64,000 nucleotides of DNA. Origin: Campylobacterales bacterium (GTDB lineage: Bacteria; Campylobacterota; Campylobacteria; Campylobacterales; Sulfurimonadaceae). The translations under genes and the position numbers were made by a program. Numbering within the stretch: position 1 is the first letter of the stretch; every line of letters starts with the position of its first letter. The stretch is from the NCBI GenBank assembly GCA_016938735.1, contig JAFGUB010000036.1, positions 1 to 64,000 on the forward strand. Direction: 5' to 3'. The notes below the pieces were generated by a model that searched no databases, was not told where the DNA came from, and worked only from the letters and a program-made list of their open reading frames with translations. Of this stretch, positions 25,930 to 35,912 are shown one piece after another.

Positions 25930-26994
25930 TTACGCCATTTGTGCGGCAACTTCGGCGGCGAAGTCGTCCACTTTTTTCTCGATACCTTCGCCCACTTCAA
26001 AAAGGACGAATTCAACGATTTCAGCCGTTCCGCCATGCTTTTTGGCTTCTGCGGCAACCGCCTGAGCGACATTCATGCTGTCGTCAAGAACATAGACTTG
26101 ATCCAAAAGGGCAAGCTGTTTGTCCAGCGTCGTGTTGTCGGCAATAAAGCGCTCGATTTTACCGGGGATAATCTTGTCCCAGATCTTCTCAGGCTTGCCT
26201 TCGGCTTTGAGCTCCTCTTTAATCTCGTTTTCCGCTTCAGCCAAAACTTCCGGCGTCAATTGCATCATAGAGACATATTTGGGTTCGCCAAGCAGCGGCT
26301 TTTTAAGACGCGCACGCTCTTCGTTCTCTTTTTTGATCGCTTCGATGCGTCCAGCCGTCTCTGCAGCCACATACGCCGGATCGAAATCTTGATAGCGCAG
26401 TGTTTTGGGCTTCATCGCCGCAGCGTGCATCGCTACGTTTTTAAGCGTTGTAGCCATCGCCTGAGCAGTTTTGTCGCTGTCGCACTGCGCAGCCACCAAA
26501 ACGCCTACGCGACCGTTGGAGTGAACATATCCGTTGACCACACCGTGCTGCGCCGCATTAAGGGTGACAAACCGGCGTACTTCAATCTTTTCGCCGATTT
26601 TGGCAACGGTCTGCGTGAAGTACTCGGAGAACTTGCCGCTCTCAAAAGCAGATTCGTGCAGCTCGGCAATCGTGCTGACGCCGCTGCTGAAAATTTGTAA
26701 TGCGGTGTTACTCACAAGCCCGATAAAGCCATCATTTTTAGCGACAAAATCAGTTTCGGAGTTGACTTCGACCAGTGAGGCAGAAGCGAATGTATCGGAA
26801 ACCTTGATTCCCAAAAGACCTTCAGCCGCAACACGGTCGGCTTTTTTGGCCGCCTGTGCGATACCGCGCTGTTTGAGCCACTCAACCGCTTTGTCGTAAT
26901 CGCCGTCACACTCGGTGAGGGCTTTTTTACAATCCATCATCGGCGCATCAGTTGCCTGACGCAGTTTCTTTACATCTTCTGCCGTTACTGCCAT
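25930..26994 (-). CDS. tsf: Elongation factor Ts
   Basis: The 354-residue guanine-nucleotide exchange factor for EF-Tu begins with a UBA-like domain ([21 protein letters not shown]) followed by the conserved [10 protein letters not shown] core. It is about 70 residues longer than E. coli Ts, as in other Campylobacterota. It follows rpsB by 2 bases. Confidence 0.97.
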   Translation of the reverse strand: MAVTAEDVKKLRQATDAPMMDCKKALTECDGDYDKAVEWLKQRGIAQAAKKADRVAAEGLLGIKVSDTFASASLVEVNSETDFVAKNDGFIGLVSNTALQIFSSGVSTIAELHESAFESGKFSEYFTQTVAKIGEKIEVRRFVTLNAAQHGVVNGYVHSNGRVGVLVAAQCDSDKTAQAMATTLKNVAMHAAAMKPKTLRYQDFDPAYVAAETAGRIEAIKKENEERARLKKPLLGEPKYVSMMQLTPEVLAEAENEIKEELKAEGKPEKIWDKIIPGKIERFIADNTTLDKQLALLDQVYVLDDSMNVAQAVAAEAKKHGGTAEIVEFVLFEVGEGIEKKVDDFAAEVAAQMA

Positions 26995-26996
26995 GA

Positions 26997-27782
26997 TTAT
27001 TCTTCCTCTGTTGTTTCTTCTACTATTTCGATAGACTCATCGTCCATCGCTGCCATCTGCTCTTCCATGCTCTCAGAAGCGACGCTTTCGGTCGCACCGT
27101 CACCGGCAAGCGCTTTACCTTCGTTCATCGCCTCAGCCATCTCTTTACAAAAGAGTTGGATCGAGCGAATCGCATCGTCGTTGCCCGGGATCGGATAGTC
27201 TATCACATCCGGGTCACAGTTTGTATCCAAAGGAGCTACAACTTTGATACCGAGGTTGCGCGCTTCCGTAACTGCGATATGCTCTTTAACGGCATCGATG
27301 ACAAACATCATGTCAGGCAATTTTTTCATATGGCGGATACCGCCGAGATAGGCTTGAAGCTTCTCTTTTTGGCGTGAAAGCATCAAACCCTCTTTTTTGG
27401 TGAGGAGTTTGATCTGCCCGTTCTCTTCCATCTGCTCGATCACTTCGAGTTTGCGGATCGATTTTTGGATGGTGCCGTAGTTGGTCAGCATTCCGCCGAG
27501 CCAGCGGTTGTCTACATAAGGCATACCGCAAGACTCAGCCGCTTGGCGAATCGCTACGCGTGCTTGTTTTTTGGTCCCAACGAACAGCATGGTCTGCCCT
27601 TCAACAGCCGCATCTACCACGATTTGATAGGTGTTACGGAAGTAGCGTAGGGTTTTTTGGAGGTCGATGATGTAGATATTTTTGCGGACGCCGAAGATGT
27701 ATTTTTTCATCTTTGGATTCCAGCGACGTGTTTGGTGTCCGAAGTGCACACCGCACTCAAGAAGGTCTTTCATTGTTACCAT
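26997..27782 (-). CDS. rpsB: 30S ribosomal protein S2
   Basis: The 261-residue protein has typical S2 sequence ([46 protein letters not shown]) and an unusually acidic C-terminal tail ending EEE. It is the first gene of the rpsB-tsf-ABC-fliR operon. A leader of more than 100 bases may lie upstream (27783-28000); I see no clear promoter or riboswitch there. Confidence 0.97.
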   Translation of the reverse strand: MVTMKDLLECGVHFGHQTRRWNPKMKKYIFGVRKNIYIIDLQKTLRYFRNTYQIVVDAAVEGQTMLFVGTKKQARVAIRQAAESCGMPYVDNRWLGGMLTNYGTIQKSIRKLEVIEQMEENGQIKLLTKKEGLMLSRQKEKLQAYLGGIRHMKKLPDMMFVIDAVKEHIAVTEARNLGIKVVAPLDTNCDPDVIDYPIPGNDDAIRSIQLFCKEMAEAMNEGKALAGDGATESVASESMEEQMAAMDDESIEIVEETTEEE

Positions 27783-28053
27783 AGGTGGTAGTCCTTGTCA
27801 TAAATCCCGGTTCATTAGGGCATCGCTCAACAGCGTCGGATATGGTTGATCCGGGCCGCACCGGTTTTTGAGTCGAAGTGCCGCGAAACTTTTATTTCGA
27901 GATTTTTCAGAAATAAAACGTTGGAATGATAATAAAAAAATCCTTAATGGATACTTCAATGATCCTTAAAAGTGCCTACATGTAACAGTGCATCACCGCA
28001 GTAATCAATTCGTGTCACAGCTACGTTACGATCCTGCCAAAAACAGGAGTCTT

Positions 28054-29220
28054 ATGCGCATCGTCATCTGCACCGACACGCTGGGCGATCTCAACGGCGT
28101 TTCGCGTTTTATTCAAGATATGGCGGAGCTTTCACTGCACTTTGATATCGACCTGCATGTCGTCACTTCTACGGCAAAGCAATGCCCAAAAGCGCGCAAC
28201 ATTCACAATATCAAACCGATCTTTCGTACCCAAATGCCTTTTTACAGCGAACTTGACCTCGCCTTTGCTTCACGCTCCAAAATCGAAGAAAAGCTGCTCT
28301 CACTCGAACCTGATCTCTTACATGTATCCACGCCCGGGCCAATTGGCTTCATCGCCAACCGCATCGCCAAGCACTACCGCATCCCTACGCTAGGTACCTA
28401 CCACACCGACTTTCCGGCCTACATACTGGATCAAACCGGCTCCGGTTTGCTCAAAAAAATCACCGATGGAGTTATGCGCCGCTTTTATGCAGGCTTCTCC
28501 CACGTTTTTAGCCGCTCAAGCCACTACCTCGACATCATGGAGCACTCCATCGGCATTGACCCTTCACGCAGCTCTATTTTACGTGCGGGCACCAATCTGG
28601 AACGCTTTACCCCAAGCCGTAAAGACCGCGCCGTATTTGAGCGCCTCAACATCCCCAAGGCACAGCACTACCTGCTCTACGTCGGACGCATCTCCAAGGA
28701 GAAAAACATCCCTTTTCTGATGCGGGTATGGGAGGCTTTTTTACGTGAACACCCTGAATTTGACGCACGCTTATTACTCGTTGGTGAGGGCAAATTGATC
28801 GAGCATTATCAGGCGATGGCATCATCGCGCAAGGTCCACTTCCTCGGAGGCATCCGCGACAATGCGCTGCTGAGCAGCCTCTACGCCTCAAGCGATCTTT
28901 TTGTGTTCCCTTCAATTACTGACACCCTAGGGCAGGTTGTGATGGAGGCGCAGGCGTGCGCCTTGGCATGCGTCGTCTCCGACCAAGGCGGTCCTCAAAG
29001 CATCGTGGGTTATAATGGGCATCACGGAGGCGTCATCGTGCGCGGTAACGACACTGGCGCGTGGGTCGAAACGCTTGAAGAGCTGCTGCTCGATCCGCAA
29101 AGGCGTGAACGCCTCGCGCAAAACGGTTGGGATAACATGCGTCACTTCAACATCAAGCACTCGTTTGAAGCTTTTATCGACGCACACAAAAGGGCCTATG
29201 AACACCACGCATCCGCATGA
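28054..29220 (+). CDS. Glycosyltransferase family 4
   Basis: The 388-residue GT-B enzyme starts with MRIVICTDTLGDLNGVSRFI (glycine-rich acceptor loop), has GTYHTDFPAY and HVFSRSSHY in the first half, then LLYVGRISKEKN and the donor-site FPSITDTLGQVVMEAQACALA. It resembles enzymes that glucosylate diacylglycerol or phosphatidylinositol and those of LPS synthesis; the acceptor is unknown. ATG 28054 has AGGAG 5 bases upstream; an in-frame extension to 27988 is unlikely. Its end overlaps the transporter gene by 23 bases. A palindrome variant lies at 28318. Confidence 0.88.
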   Translation: MRIVICTDTLGDLNGVSRFIQDMAELSLHFDIDLHVVTSTAKQCPKARNIHNIKPIFRTQMPFYSELDLAFASRSKIEEKLLSLEPDLLHVSTPGPIGFIANRIAKHYRIPTLGTYHTDFPAYILDQTGSGLLKKITDGVMRRFYAGFSHVFSRSSHYLDIMEHSIGIDPSRSSILRAGTNLERFTPSRKDRAVFERLNIPKAQHYLLYVGRISKEKNIPFLMRVWEAFLREHPEFDARLLLVGEGKLIEHYQAMASSRKVHFLGGIRDNALLSSLYASSDLFVFPSITDTLGQVVMEAQACALACVVSDQGGPQSIVGYNGHHGGVIVRGNDTGAWVETLEELLLDPQRRERLAQNGWDNMRHFNIKHSFEAFIDAHKRAYEHHASA

Positions 29221-30070
29221 ACGCAAAGGCGAACTCTACGCCTTTTCACTCTCCGCGCTCGAAGGGTTTTTTCCGATCTTCTCGATCTATACGATTCAGG
29301 CTTACGGCGCGGTTACCGCTTATGGATACACTATCGCACTCTCTACGCTGCTCTTTTTACTTTTGCAATGGCGCTACGGCCTGCTGCGCGAGATGTTTGA
29401 TCCCGCCGTGCACCGCGATCTACTGCTCACCTCGCTCTTTATTGCACTGCTCTTTTTGGGGATTTTTATCGGTCTTCGCTACACCACCGCCGCCAACGCT
29501 TCGGTGATTATGGTGCTACAGCTCTTTTTTTCGTATCTCTATTTTAACTTCTTCGGTCAGGAGCGGATGCGCGCGCTGCATCTTACGGGCGCTGCGCTGA
29601 TGGGGATCGGAGCCATCGTCGTGCTGCTGCCGCAGTCGTGGCGCTTCAATCCTGGCGATCTGATCATCCTGGCCTCCGCCGCCATCGCGCCGCTGGCCAA
29701 CTACTACCAAAAACGTGCCAGAGCCAGAGTCTCGGGCCTCAGCGTCATGAGCGCACGCAACCTCATAGCCCTGCCCTTTCTCGCCGTCGCGGCATTTGCT
29801 TTCGAATCGCCCGTCAATCCGCTTGAGCACCCCAAAGCACTCGGCTTTTTGCTCCTCAACGCCACGCTCATCTTCGTACTTGCCAAGCTGCTTTGGGTCG
29901 AGGCGCTACACTACATTTCGGTAACCAAACTCAGTGCGCTTGCAGCGTTCATTCCGCTATGGACCCTGCTTTTTGTCTATCTTATCGACGGCCTCATTCC
30001 CTCGACCCAGTCGCTTCTGGGTGCCTGCGCGGTAGTCACCGGAGCCATGGCACTTACCAGACGCGCTTAA
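29198..30070 (+). CDS. EamA/DMT-family transporter
   Basis: The 290-residue protein has about ten hydrophobic segments arranged as two EamA repeats (TTAANASVIMVLQLFFSYL in the first, KLSALAAFIPLWTLLF in the second). It probably exports a small metabolite. ATG 29198 is set by AAAAGGG upstream, and the gene is coupled to the glycosyltransferase. It converges with bcp, overlapping by 4 bases. Confidence 0.88.
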   Translation: MNTTHPHERKGELYAFSLSALEGFFPIFSIYTIQAYGAVTAYGYTIALSTLLFLLLQWRYGLLREMFDPAVHRDLLLTSLFIALLFLGIFIGLRYTTAANASVIMVLQLFFSYLYFNFFGQERMRALHLTGAALMGIGAIVVLLPQSWRFNPGDLIILASAAIAPLANYYQKRARARVSGLSVMSARNLIALPFLAVAAFAFESPVNPLEHPKALGFLLLNATLIFVLAKLLWVEALHYISVTKLSALAAFIPLWTLLFVYLIDGLIPSTQSLLGACAVVTGAMALTRRA

Positions 30071-30537
30071 GCGCCGCGCAGCTTCTCCAGCTCTGAGGCG
30101 ACCGCCGCGACGTGGCCTTTGACTTTGACATTGCTCCATATTGCGCGAATGACGCCTTGCGGATCGATGATACATGTAGAGCGTACGATGCCCATATACT
30201 CTTTGCCGTAGTTCTTCTTCATCGCCCATACACCGTAGCTTTGCATCATCTGCGTGCTTTCATCACTCAGCAGCGTAATCCCCAGATTCTGTTTTTCGAT
30301 AAAGGCGCGGTGGCGCTTGGTCGAATCGGCGCTCACGCCCAAAATAACCGCGCCCTGCGATTCAAAATCGCTCATCGCTTCGGTGAAGTCGCACGCTTCG
30401 GTGGTACATCCGGGGGTTGAGTCTTTGGGGTAAAAATAGAGCACAATCCACTTACCGCGTAGATCGCGCAGACAGATCTCTACATCGTCTTGATTGTTCA
30501 GGCAAAATTCCGGTGCCACGGTTCCGATCTCTAGCAT
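30067..30537 (-). CDS. bcp: Thioredoxin-dependent peroxiredoxin (Bcp/PrxQ)
   Basis: The 156-residue protein has the peroxidatic and resolving Cys in TPGCTTEACDFTEAM and preceding LYFYPKDS, as in PrxQ/Bcp enzymes that reduce peroxides with electrons from thioredoxin. It is cytoplasmic and monocistronic by position. Confidence 0.95.
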   Translation of the reverse strand: MLEIGTVAPEFCLNNQDDVEICLRDLRGKWIVLYFYPKDSTPGCTTEACDFTEAMSDFESQGAVILGVSADSTKRHRAFIEKQNLGITLLSDESTQMMQSYGVWAMKKNYGKEYMGIVRSTCIIDPQGVIRAIWSNVKVKGHVAAVASELEKLRGA

Positions 30538-30573
30538 ACTCTCTCCTTTTTGGGTGCAACTATACCAAAACGC

Positions 30574-31989
30574 TTAGGTGATGATGATCGATTTAAGCTC
30601 ACTCATCTCCTCGATGGCAAAACGCGGCCCTTCGCGTCCGATACCGCTAAGCTTCACTCCGCCGTAAGGCTGGATGTCAAAACGCAGGGTCGGCATGTCG
30701 TTGATCACCACGCCGCCCGCATCCAGCTCCTCGATGGCGCGTTTGGTGAGGGCAAGGTTTTGGGTAAAAATCGAAAACTGTAGGCCATAGGGTGCAGCGT
30801 TCATTTTGCCTACCGCTTCATCAAAGCCCGCTACCCGCACCAGACTCACGATCGGCGCGAAGACCTCCTCACAAACGATCTTCATCGTGTCGTTCACATC
30901 GGCCATCACGCAAGGATAGAACATCCGCCCCTCTCTGCGCACCTCCAGCAGCGGCCTCGCCCCCTCCTCGATGGCGCTTTGCACCCATGCTTCGGCGCGC
31001 TGCGCCGAGACGTCGTTGATAAGCGGCCCCATAAAGGTCTCATCCTCATACGGCGAACCGACTTTGAGCTTGCGTGTCTCTTCGGCCATAAGTGCGCTAA
31101 AATCATCATAGACCGCCGCATCGACGTAGATACGCTGCAAAGAGATGCAGACCTGCCCCGAATTGACAAAGGCCCCCAAAGCGCAACGCTGCGCGGCGTA
31201 GGCCAGATCGGCACTCGCATCGACGTAGGTGGCCGCGTTGCCGCCGAGTTCGAGCGACACCTTTTTAATACCGGCTGTTTTGGTGATGATCTGCCCTACG
31301 CCGACTGAACCCGTAAAACTGACCACGCGCGGAATATCACTAGAGACCAACGCCGAACCCACCTCCGCATCACCATAAAGAAGACTAAGCGCATCGGGGA
31401 TGGCGTAGCGACTTTCGATAAAGAGCGTCGCAAAGGTGTAGGCCGTCAGCGGCGCTTCAGGCGTAGGCTTGAGCACCACGGCATTGCCCGCAACCAGAGC
31501 CGGTGCGAGCTTGTGCGCGGCCAAGTTCAGCGGAAAGTTAAAGGGGGTGATTGCTACCACCACCCCGACCGGTTCACGCCTAAAAAAGGCAAGCGTCTTA
31601 CGGCCGCTGGGCATCGCGTCGGTATTGATCGTCTCGCCGTGCATCGTGCGCATCGTCTCGGCGCTCAGGCGTAACGTCTCGATACAGCGGTCCACCTCGA
31701 TACGCGCAAAAGCGATCGGCTTACCCACCTCGTCGGTGATGATCCGCGCCATCGCCTCGCGTATCTCCTCAAGTTTCTTCGCCACATCCAGCAGCCAGTC
31801 GCAGCGCTGCGAGAGGGTACTTTGCTTACATGTAAGGGCGGCGCGCTTTGCGATCTCAAGCGCTTTGTGGGCATCTTGCGCGTCACATACCGGAGCGCGA
31901 GAAACTACCTCGCCGCTGTAGGGGCTGCGGCGTTCGCTCTTCATTTCCTTGGTCGCGCACTGCGAGCCGAAGTAGATCATTGCTTCCAT
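30574..31989 (-). CDS. Aldehyde dehydrogenase family protein
   Basis: The 471-residue NAD(P)-dependent enzyme has the ALDH landmarks ITPFNFPLNL, FTGSVGVGQ, the general base Glu in SLELGGNAA, catalytic Cys in NSGQVCISLQR, and PYGGVKLSGIGREGP near the end. It is closest in feel to lactaldehyde/glyceraldehyde-3-phosphate dehydrogenases, but the substrate cannot be fixed. AAGGA lies 7 bases before the ATG. A TTACATGTAA at 31826 encodes Leu-Thr-Cys-Lys in a stretch that ALDHs do not conserve. Confidence 0.93.
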   Translation of the reverse strand: MEAMIYFGSQCATKEMKSERRSPYSGEVVSRAPVCDAQDAHKALEIAKRAALTCKQSTLSQRCDWLLDVAKKLEEIREAMARIITDEVGKPIAFARIEVDRCIETLRLSAETMRTMHGETINTDAMPSGRKTLAFFRREPVGVVVAITPFNFPLNLAAHKLAPALVAGNAVVLKPTPEAPLTAYTFATLFIESRYAIPDALSLLYGDAEVGSALVSSDIPRVVSFTGSVGVGQIITKTAGIKKVSLELGGNAATYVDASADLAYAAQRCALGAFVNSGQVCISLQRIYVDAAVYDDFSALMAEETRKLKVGSPYEDETFMGPLINDVSAQRAEAWVQSAIEEGARPLLEVRREGRMFYPCVMADVNDTMKIVCEEVFAPIVSLVRVAGFDEAVGKMNAAPYGLQFSIFTQNLALTKRAIEELDAGGVVINDMPTLRFDIQPYGGVKLSGIGREGPRFAIEEMSELKSIIIT

Positions 31990-32089
31990 TCGTTATCCTT
32001 CGTCACTTTTCTCGTAAAATGATAGCCAATTTAGCAAAATCTGCGCTGCTCTTTTGTACAATCGTCCCAAAAAACAACAAAGGCATCTT

Positions 32090-32542
32090 ATGCTCACCCT
32101 CACCATAACCTCAGGCGCTTTAGGCGTTCGCCCGCCCGTGACCAAGCCGCACCCCGGTTTTTATCTGCAAGTCGGCGAGGAGCGATTCCGCCGCTTGGTG
32201 CACGATCATTATGAGATGATTCGACACAGCGACATCGCTTTTCTCTTTCCCGTCCTCGACGAAGAGGATTTCGAAGCTGCCAAAAAACACGCTGCCGACT
32301 TTTTCATCCAGATCTGCGGCGGCCCCGACTACTTCAAACAGACGCGCGGCGAACCGCAGATGGTAGGCCGCCATGCCCCCTTTCGCATCGACGCGCACGC
32401 CAGAGAGCGCTGGCTGGAGTTTTACACCGTACTGCTGCCCAAGCTCGAAGCGGAGGGGGTCGATCCCGAATACATCAAATCCTTTTGGGACTACATCGAC
32501 CTCTTCTCCATCTGGATGATCAACACACCCGATCATGCCTAA
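32090..32542 (+). CDS. Truncated haemoglobin, group II-like
   Basis: The 150-residue protein shows the trHb pattern: LVHDHYEMI in helix B, then KHAADFFIQICGGPDYFKQTRGEP, and the proximal-His region MVGRHAPFRIDAHARERWL, which is the group II arrangement. It would bind O2 or NO in the cytoplasm. ATG 32090 has AAAGG upstream; the frame also opens at TTG 32054. A palindrome-pair hairpin follows its stop. Confidence 0.88.
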   Translation: MLTLTITSGALGVRPPVTKPHPGFYLQVGEERFRRLVHDHYEMIRHSDIAFLFPVLDEEDFEAAKKHAADFFIQICGGPDYFKQTRGEPQMVGRHAPFRIDAHARERWLEFYTVLLPKLEAEGVDPEYIKSFWDYIDLFSIWMINTPDHA

Positions 32543-32549
32543 GCCTTTT

Positions 32550-32577
32550 GCTTACATGTAAACCTCTACATGTAAGC
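32550..32577 (+). repeat. Hairpin of two palindrome copies after the globin gene
   Basis: GCTTACATGTA (32550-32560) and TACATGTAAGC (32567-32577) form a perfect 11-bp stem with a 6-nt loop, starting 8 bases after the globin stop. No U-run follows. Confidence 0.75.
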
Positions 32578-32645
32578 CTCTAACCATTCCTAAACCACAA
32601 CTTTGATAAGATACGCCAAATTTTCTCACAGCGAGTTTTTCACAC

Positions 32646-33572
32646 ATGGATGCAGCCCAATTTATCTGGATGAACGGCGAATTTGTCGCATGGAACGATG
32701 CCAAGGTACATGTCCTCTCTCACACCATTCACTACGGCAACGGAGTCATTGAAGGAACCAAGGCTTACAAAACCGATCGCGGTTACGCGATCTTTCGTCT
32801 TAATGATCACACCAAACGCCTGATCGAATCGGCCAAAATGACCCTGATCAACATCCCCTACAGCGTCGAAGAGCTCAACCAGGCGCAAGTCGAGCTGCTA
32901 CGCCGCAACAACTTCAGCGGTGACAACGTCTACCTTCGTCCTTTTGCTTTTTTAGGCTACGGCGTTATGGGGGTTTATCACAAAAACGCCCCGGTTGAGA
33001 CCGTGCTGGCCGCGTGGGAGTGGGGCGCTTATCTGGGTGAGGAGGGGCTGCGTCGCGGCATTCGGCTCAAAATCGCCTCCATGACACGCCCTGCCAATAC
33101 CTCCAATATGGGCAAAGCCAAATCCACCGCCAACTACCTCAACTCGCAGATGGCGAAATTTGAGGCGATCGAGTGCGGCTACGACGAAGCCCTGCTGCTG
33201 GATGATCAAGGTTACGTTGCCGAGGCGAGTGGGGCCTGCTTCTTCATGGTCCGCGATGGCAAACTCATTAGCCCTCCCAACGACAACACTCTTGAATCGA
33301 TCACTCAAAAAACCGTCATCGAAATGGCACAGAAGATGGGCTACACCGTCGAGCGCCGCCGCATCACTCGTGAAGAGATCTATGTTGCTGACGAAGCCTT
33401 CCTCACCGGCACTGCCGCCGAGATCACCCCAATACGCGAAGTCGATGCCCGCATCATCGGCTGCGGTGCACGCGGACCTATTACGGAGCGTCTCCAAAGC
33501 GCCTATTTCGACATTGTGTTTGGCCGCAACAGCGACTATGCACACTACCTTACCTACATACAGGAGCAGTAA
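32646..33572 (+). CDS. ilvE: Branched-chain amino acid aminotransferase
   Basis: The 308-residue fold-type IV PLP enzyme has HYGNGVIEGTKAYKT, MGKAKSTANYLNSQMAKFEA (PLP-lysine region), EASGACFFMVRDG and FLTGTAAEITPI. It transaminates Leu, Ile and Val. The gene overlaps the following SPFH gene by one base. The pairing of ilvE with an SPFH protein is also known in Campylobacter. Confidence 0.96.
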   Translation: MDAAQFIWMNGEFVAWNDAKVHVLSHTIHYGNGVIEGTKAYKTDRGYAIFRLNDHTKRLIESAKMTLINIPYSVEELNQAQVELLRRNNFSGDNVYLRPFAFLGYGVMGVYHKNAPVETVLAAWEWGAYLGEEGLRRGIRLKIASMTRPANTSNMGKAKSTANYLNSQMAKFEAIECGYDEALLLDDQGYVAEASGACFFMVRDGKLISPPNDNTLESITQKTVIEMAQKMGYTVERRRITREEIYVADEAFLTGTAAEITPIREVDARIIGCGARGPITERLQSAYFDIVFGRNSDYAHYLTYIQEQ

Positions 33573-34645
33573 TGGCATCGGATATGAACGACTACTTCAA
33601 TAAAAAGAAGAGTGAAAATCAAAACAGTGGCGGGGGCTTTAGCCCCAAAGCGCCCAGACCTCCCAAGATCGATCTCAATATCAGTGGCGGCAAACAGGCG
33701 CTGATCATCTTTATCGTCACCGTCATCTTCTTTTTGGTGCTGGCCAAACCTTTTGAGATCATCGAAGAGGGTGAGCGCGGGATTCTCTCCACCAACGGTA
33801 AATATGAGCAGCAAGCCCTACTTCCGGGCCTACACTTCATCATTCCCGTAATTCAGAAAGTCTACACAGTTGACACCAAAGTGCGTATCATCAACTACGC
33901 CGATAAGATCGAGCGTACTGGCCTAGGGGAAGGGATCGGCGTCAAGCCGTCCATTACGGTTTTGGACAAACGCGGTCTGCCGGTCTCCATCGAACTGACC
34001 GTTCAGTACCGTCTTAATGCACAGTTTGCCGCGCAAACCATTTCCACTTGGGGCTTTAGCTGGGAAGAGAAGATCATCAATCCGGTTGTCCGTGACGTTG
34101 TGCGCAACATCGTTGGTCAGTATGAGGCCGAGTCACTTCCAATTCGTCGCAACACCATCGCCACCCAGATCGAAGAGGGAATCCGTGAGAACGTCATGAA
34201 GCAAGAGAACTCTCCGGCCATTCTCGAATCGGTCCAGATGCGTGAAATCGTTCTTCCTCCGAAGGTTAAAGACCAAATCGAACAAGTCCAACTCGCCAAA
34301 CAGCAAGTCGAACGTGCCCAACAAGAGGTGGAAAAAGCCAAACAAGAGGCACTCCGCCGCGCCGCTGAAGCCCAAGGTTTTGCCGAAGCGGTCAAGATCG
34401 AAGCCGAAGGTAAAGCAACCGCTATCACCATCGAAGCCGACGCACAGTCCAAAGCCAACAAAATCATTGCTGAATCACTCACACCAAATCTGCTTACACT
34501 CAGACAGATCGAAGTACAAGGCAAATTCAACGAAGCACTCTCGGTCAATAAAGATGCCAAAATCTTTCTTACCCCCGGAGGCTCCACACCCAATATCTGG
34601 GTTGATACCAAAGATCCTCAAAAACGGGTCTCAACCGCCCAATAA
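33572..34645 (+). CDS. SPFH/prohibitin-family membrane protein
   Basis: The 357-residue protein has a glycine/proline-rich cytoplasmic N-terminus, one membrane segment (about 41-58), an SPFH domain (FEIIEEGERGILSTNGKYE...LPGLHFIIP) and a long coiled coil (about 225-290, rich in Gln, Ala, Glu and Lys). The architecture is prohibitin/HflK-like and suggests a ring-shaped scaffold of the inner membrane, possibly regulating FtsH. It is coupled to ilvE. Confidence 0.9.
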   Translation: MASDMNDYFNKKKSENQNSGGGFSPKAPRPPKIDLNISGGKQALIIFIVTVIFFLVLAKPFEIIEEGERGILSTNGKYEQQALLPGLHFIIPVIQKVYTVDTKVRIINYADKIERTGLGEGIGVKPSITVLDKRGLPVSIELTVQYRLNAQFAAQTISTWGFSWEEKIINPVVRDVVRNIVGQYEAESLPIRRNTIATQIEEGIRENVMKQENSPAILESVQMREIVLPPKVKDQIEQVQLAKQQVERAQQEVEKAKQEALRRAAEAQGFAEAVKIEAEGKATAITIEADAQSKANKIIAESLTPNLLTLRQIEVQGKFNEALSVNKDAKIFLTPGGSTPNIWVDTKDPQKRVSTAQ

Positions 34646-34719
34646 ACCCTCGCCCGGCACCCCTTTGCGGATGCTGGCACGCCTTTTGCTACTTTACATA
34701 TAACGTTTGAGGATCATTC

Positions 34720-35400
34720 ATGGACAACCCACTAGACCGTATCGATTGGCAGCGTACCCCGCTTATCCCCGTGATCGCGCAGGATGCGCTCAGCAGCGAA
34801 GTGCTGATGCTTGCCTACATGAACCGTGAAGCATTAGAGCGCTCTTTGGCTACCAAAGAGGCCCACTACTACTCCCGCTCCAAGCAGCGTTTATGGAAAA
34901 AAGGGGAGAGCAGCGGACATATCCAGCACATCGAAAACTTCTTGCTTGACTGTGATCAAGACACCCTGCTACTCAAGGTGCGCCAAGAGGGTGTGGCGTG
35001 TCATACGGGACGCAAAAGCTGTTTTTTTACCGAGCTTCAAAGCGGTGAGAATACCCATGCCGTTGAAGTAGAGACCGCTGCGATTTATGGAGTCATCGAT
35101 ACCCTCTATCACACCATTCAAGAGCGCAAACATGCTGATCCCGACAGCTCATGGACGGCTAAACTCTTCAGCAAGGGTGAAAATGCGATTCTCAAAAAGG
35201 TCGTTGAAGAGGCCGGTGAGTTCTGCTTTGCCCTCAAAGACAACAACGAATCTGAGATCATCTACGAAGCGGCGGATCTGACCTATCATGTACTGGTCGC
35301 GCTGGGCTATAAGAACATCGCTCCCGACCGCATCAATCAAGAGCTCGCCAGACGTTTTGGCATGAGCGGTATCGCCGAAAAGAGTTCCCGTCCGGCATGA
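34720..35400 (+). CDS. hisIE: Bifunctional phosphoribosyl-AMP cyclohydrolase/phosphoribosyl-ATP pyrophosphatase
   Basis: The 226-residue fusion catalyses steps 2 and 3 of histidine synthesis. The HisI half (1-115) has the zinc/substrate motifs YYSRSKQRLWKKGESSGH and GVACHTGRKSCFF; the HisE half (120-226) has LKKVVEEAGEF and EAADLTYHVLVAL. It starts a small operon with two DUF2393 genes (4-base overlap). A palindrome variant TTACATATAA lies at 34694, before the GAGGA site. Confidence 0.96.
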   Translation: MDNPLDRIDWQRTPLIPVIAQDALSSEVLMLAYMNREALERSLATKEAHYYSRSKQRLWKKGESSGHIQHIENFLLDCDQDTLLLKVRQEGVACHTGRKSCFFTELQSGENTHAVEVETAAIYGVIDTLYHTIQERKHADPDSSWTAKLFSKGENAILKKVVEEAGEFCFALKDNNESEIIYEAADLTYHVLVALGYKNIAPDRINQELARRFGMSGIAEKSSRPA

Positions 35401-35912
35401 AAGCAGAGATCATTGCCTTTATCGACGCTCTGATCTTATATGACTACCTCCTTTTTGGTGCTACTGCCGCTCTTTTTATTCTCTTTTTACTGCTAGCCAT
35501 CTTGCTGCGCCACCGCATTGGTGCTGCGCTTAGCATGGTGCTTTTTGCTTTTTTGATTTTAATCCTTGCGCCAACCTTGGGTTACCGATACATGCATCAA
35601 TGGCTTTTTCATAAAGAGCTGGCCCTAACCCACCATCGCGCCTTGGAATTTACTGATGCACTGATGATCAAAGGCACACTCACCAACACATCACGCTTTC
35701 CATTTACATCCTGTCACGTCCATGCCGGCACCTACAAACTCAGTGGATATCCCATTATCGATAGCCTCTTTAAGCTCAACCCTTTTCGTAAAAAGTCGAT
35801 AGTATTGAGTGGCCCGATTGAGCAAAATGCGACTGTTGGATTCACTCTTTTTTTTGAAGCATTTCATTATGAGAAAGATTACAACATCACATTAGGAGCA
35901 GATTGCCGATGA
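35397..35912 (+). CDS. DUF2393-family membrane protein, copy 1
   Basis: The 171-residue protein has two hydrophobic segments (about 17-38 and 42-63) and an extracytoplasmic beta-rich domain with TLTNTSRFPFTSCHV. DUF2393 proteins are found mainly in Campylobacterota and have no known function. It overlaps hisIE by 4 bases and the second copy by 4 bases. Confidence 0.8.
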   Translation: MKAEIIAFIDALILYDYLLFGATAALFILFLLLAILLRHRIGAALSMVLFAFLILILAPTLGYRYMHQWLFHKELALTHHRALEFTDALMIKGTLTNTSRFPFTSCHVHAGTYKLSGYPIIDSLFKLNPFRKKSIVLSGPIEQNATVGFTLFFEAFHYEKDYNITLGADCR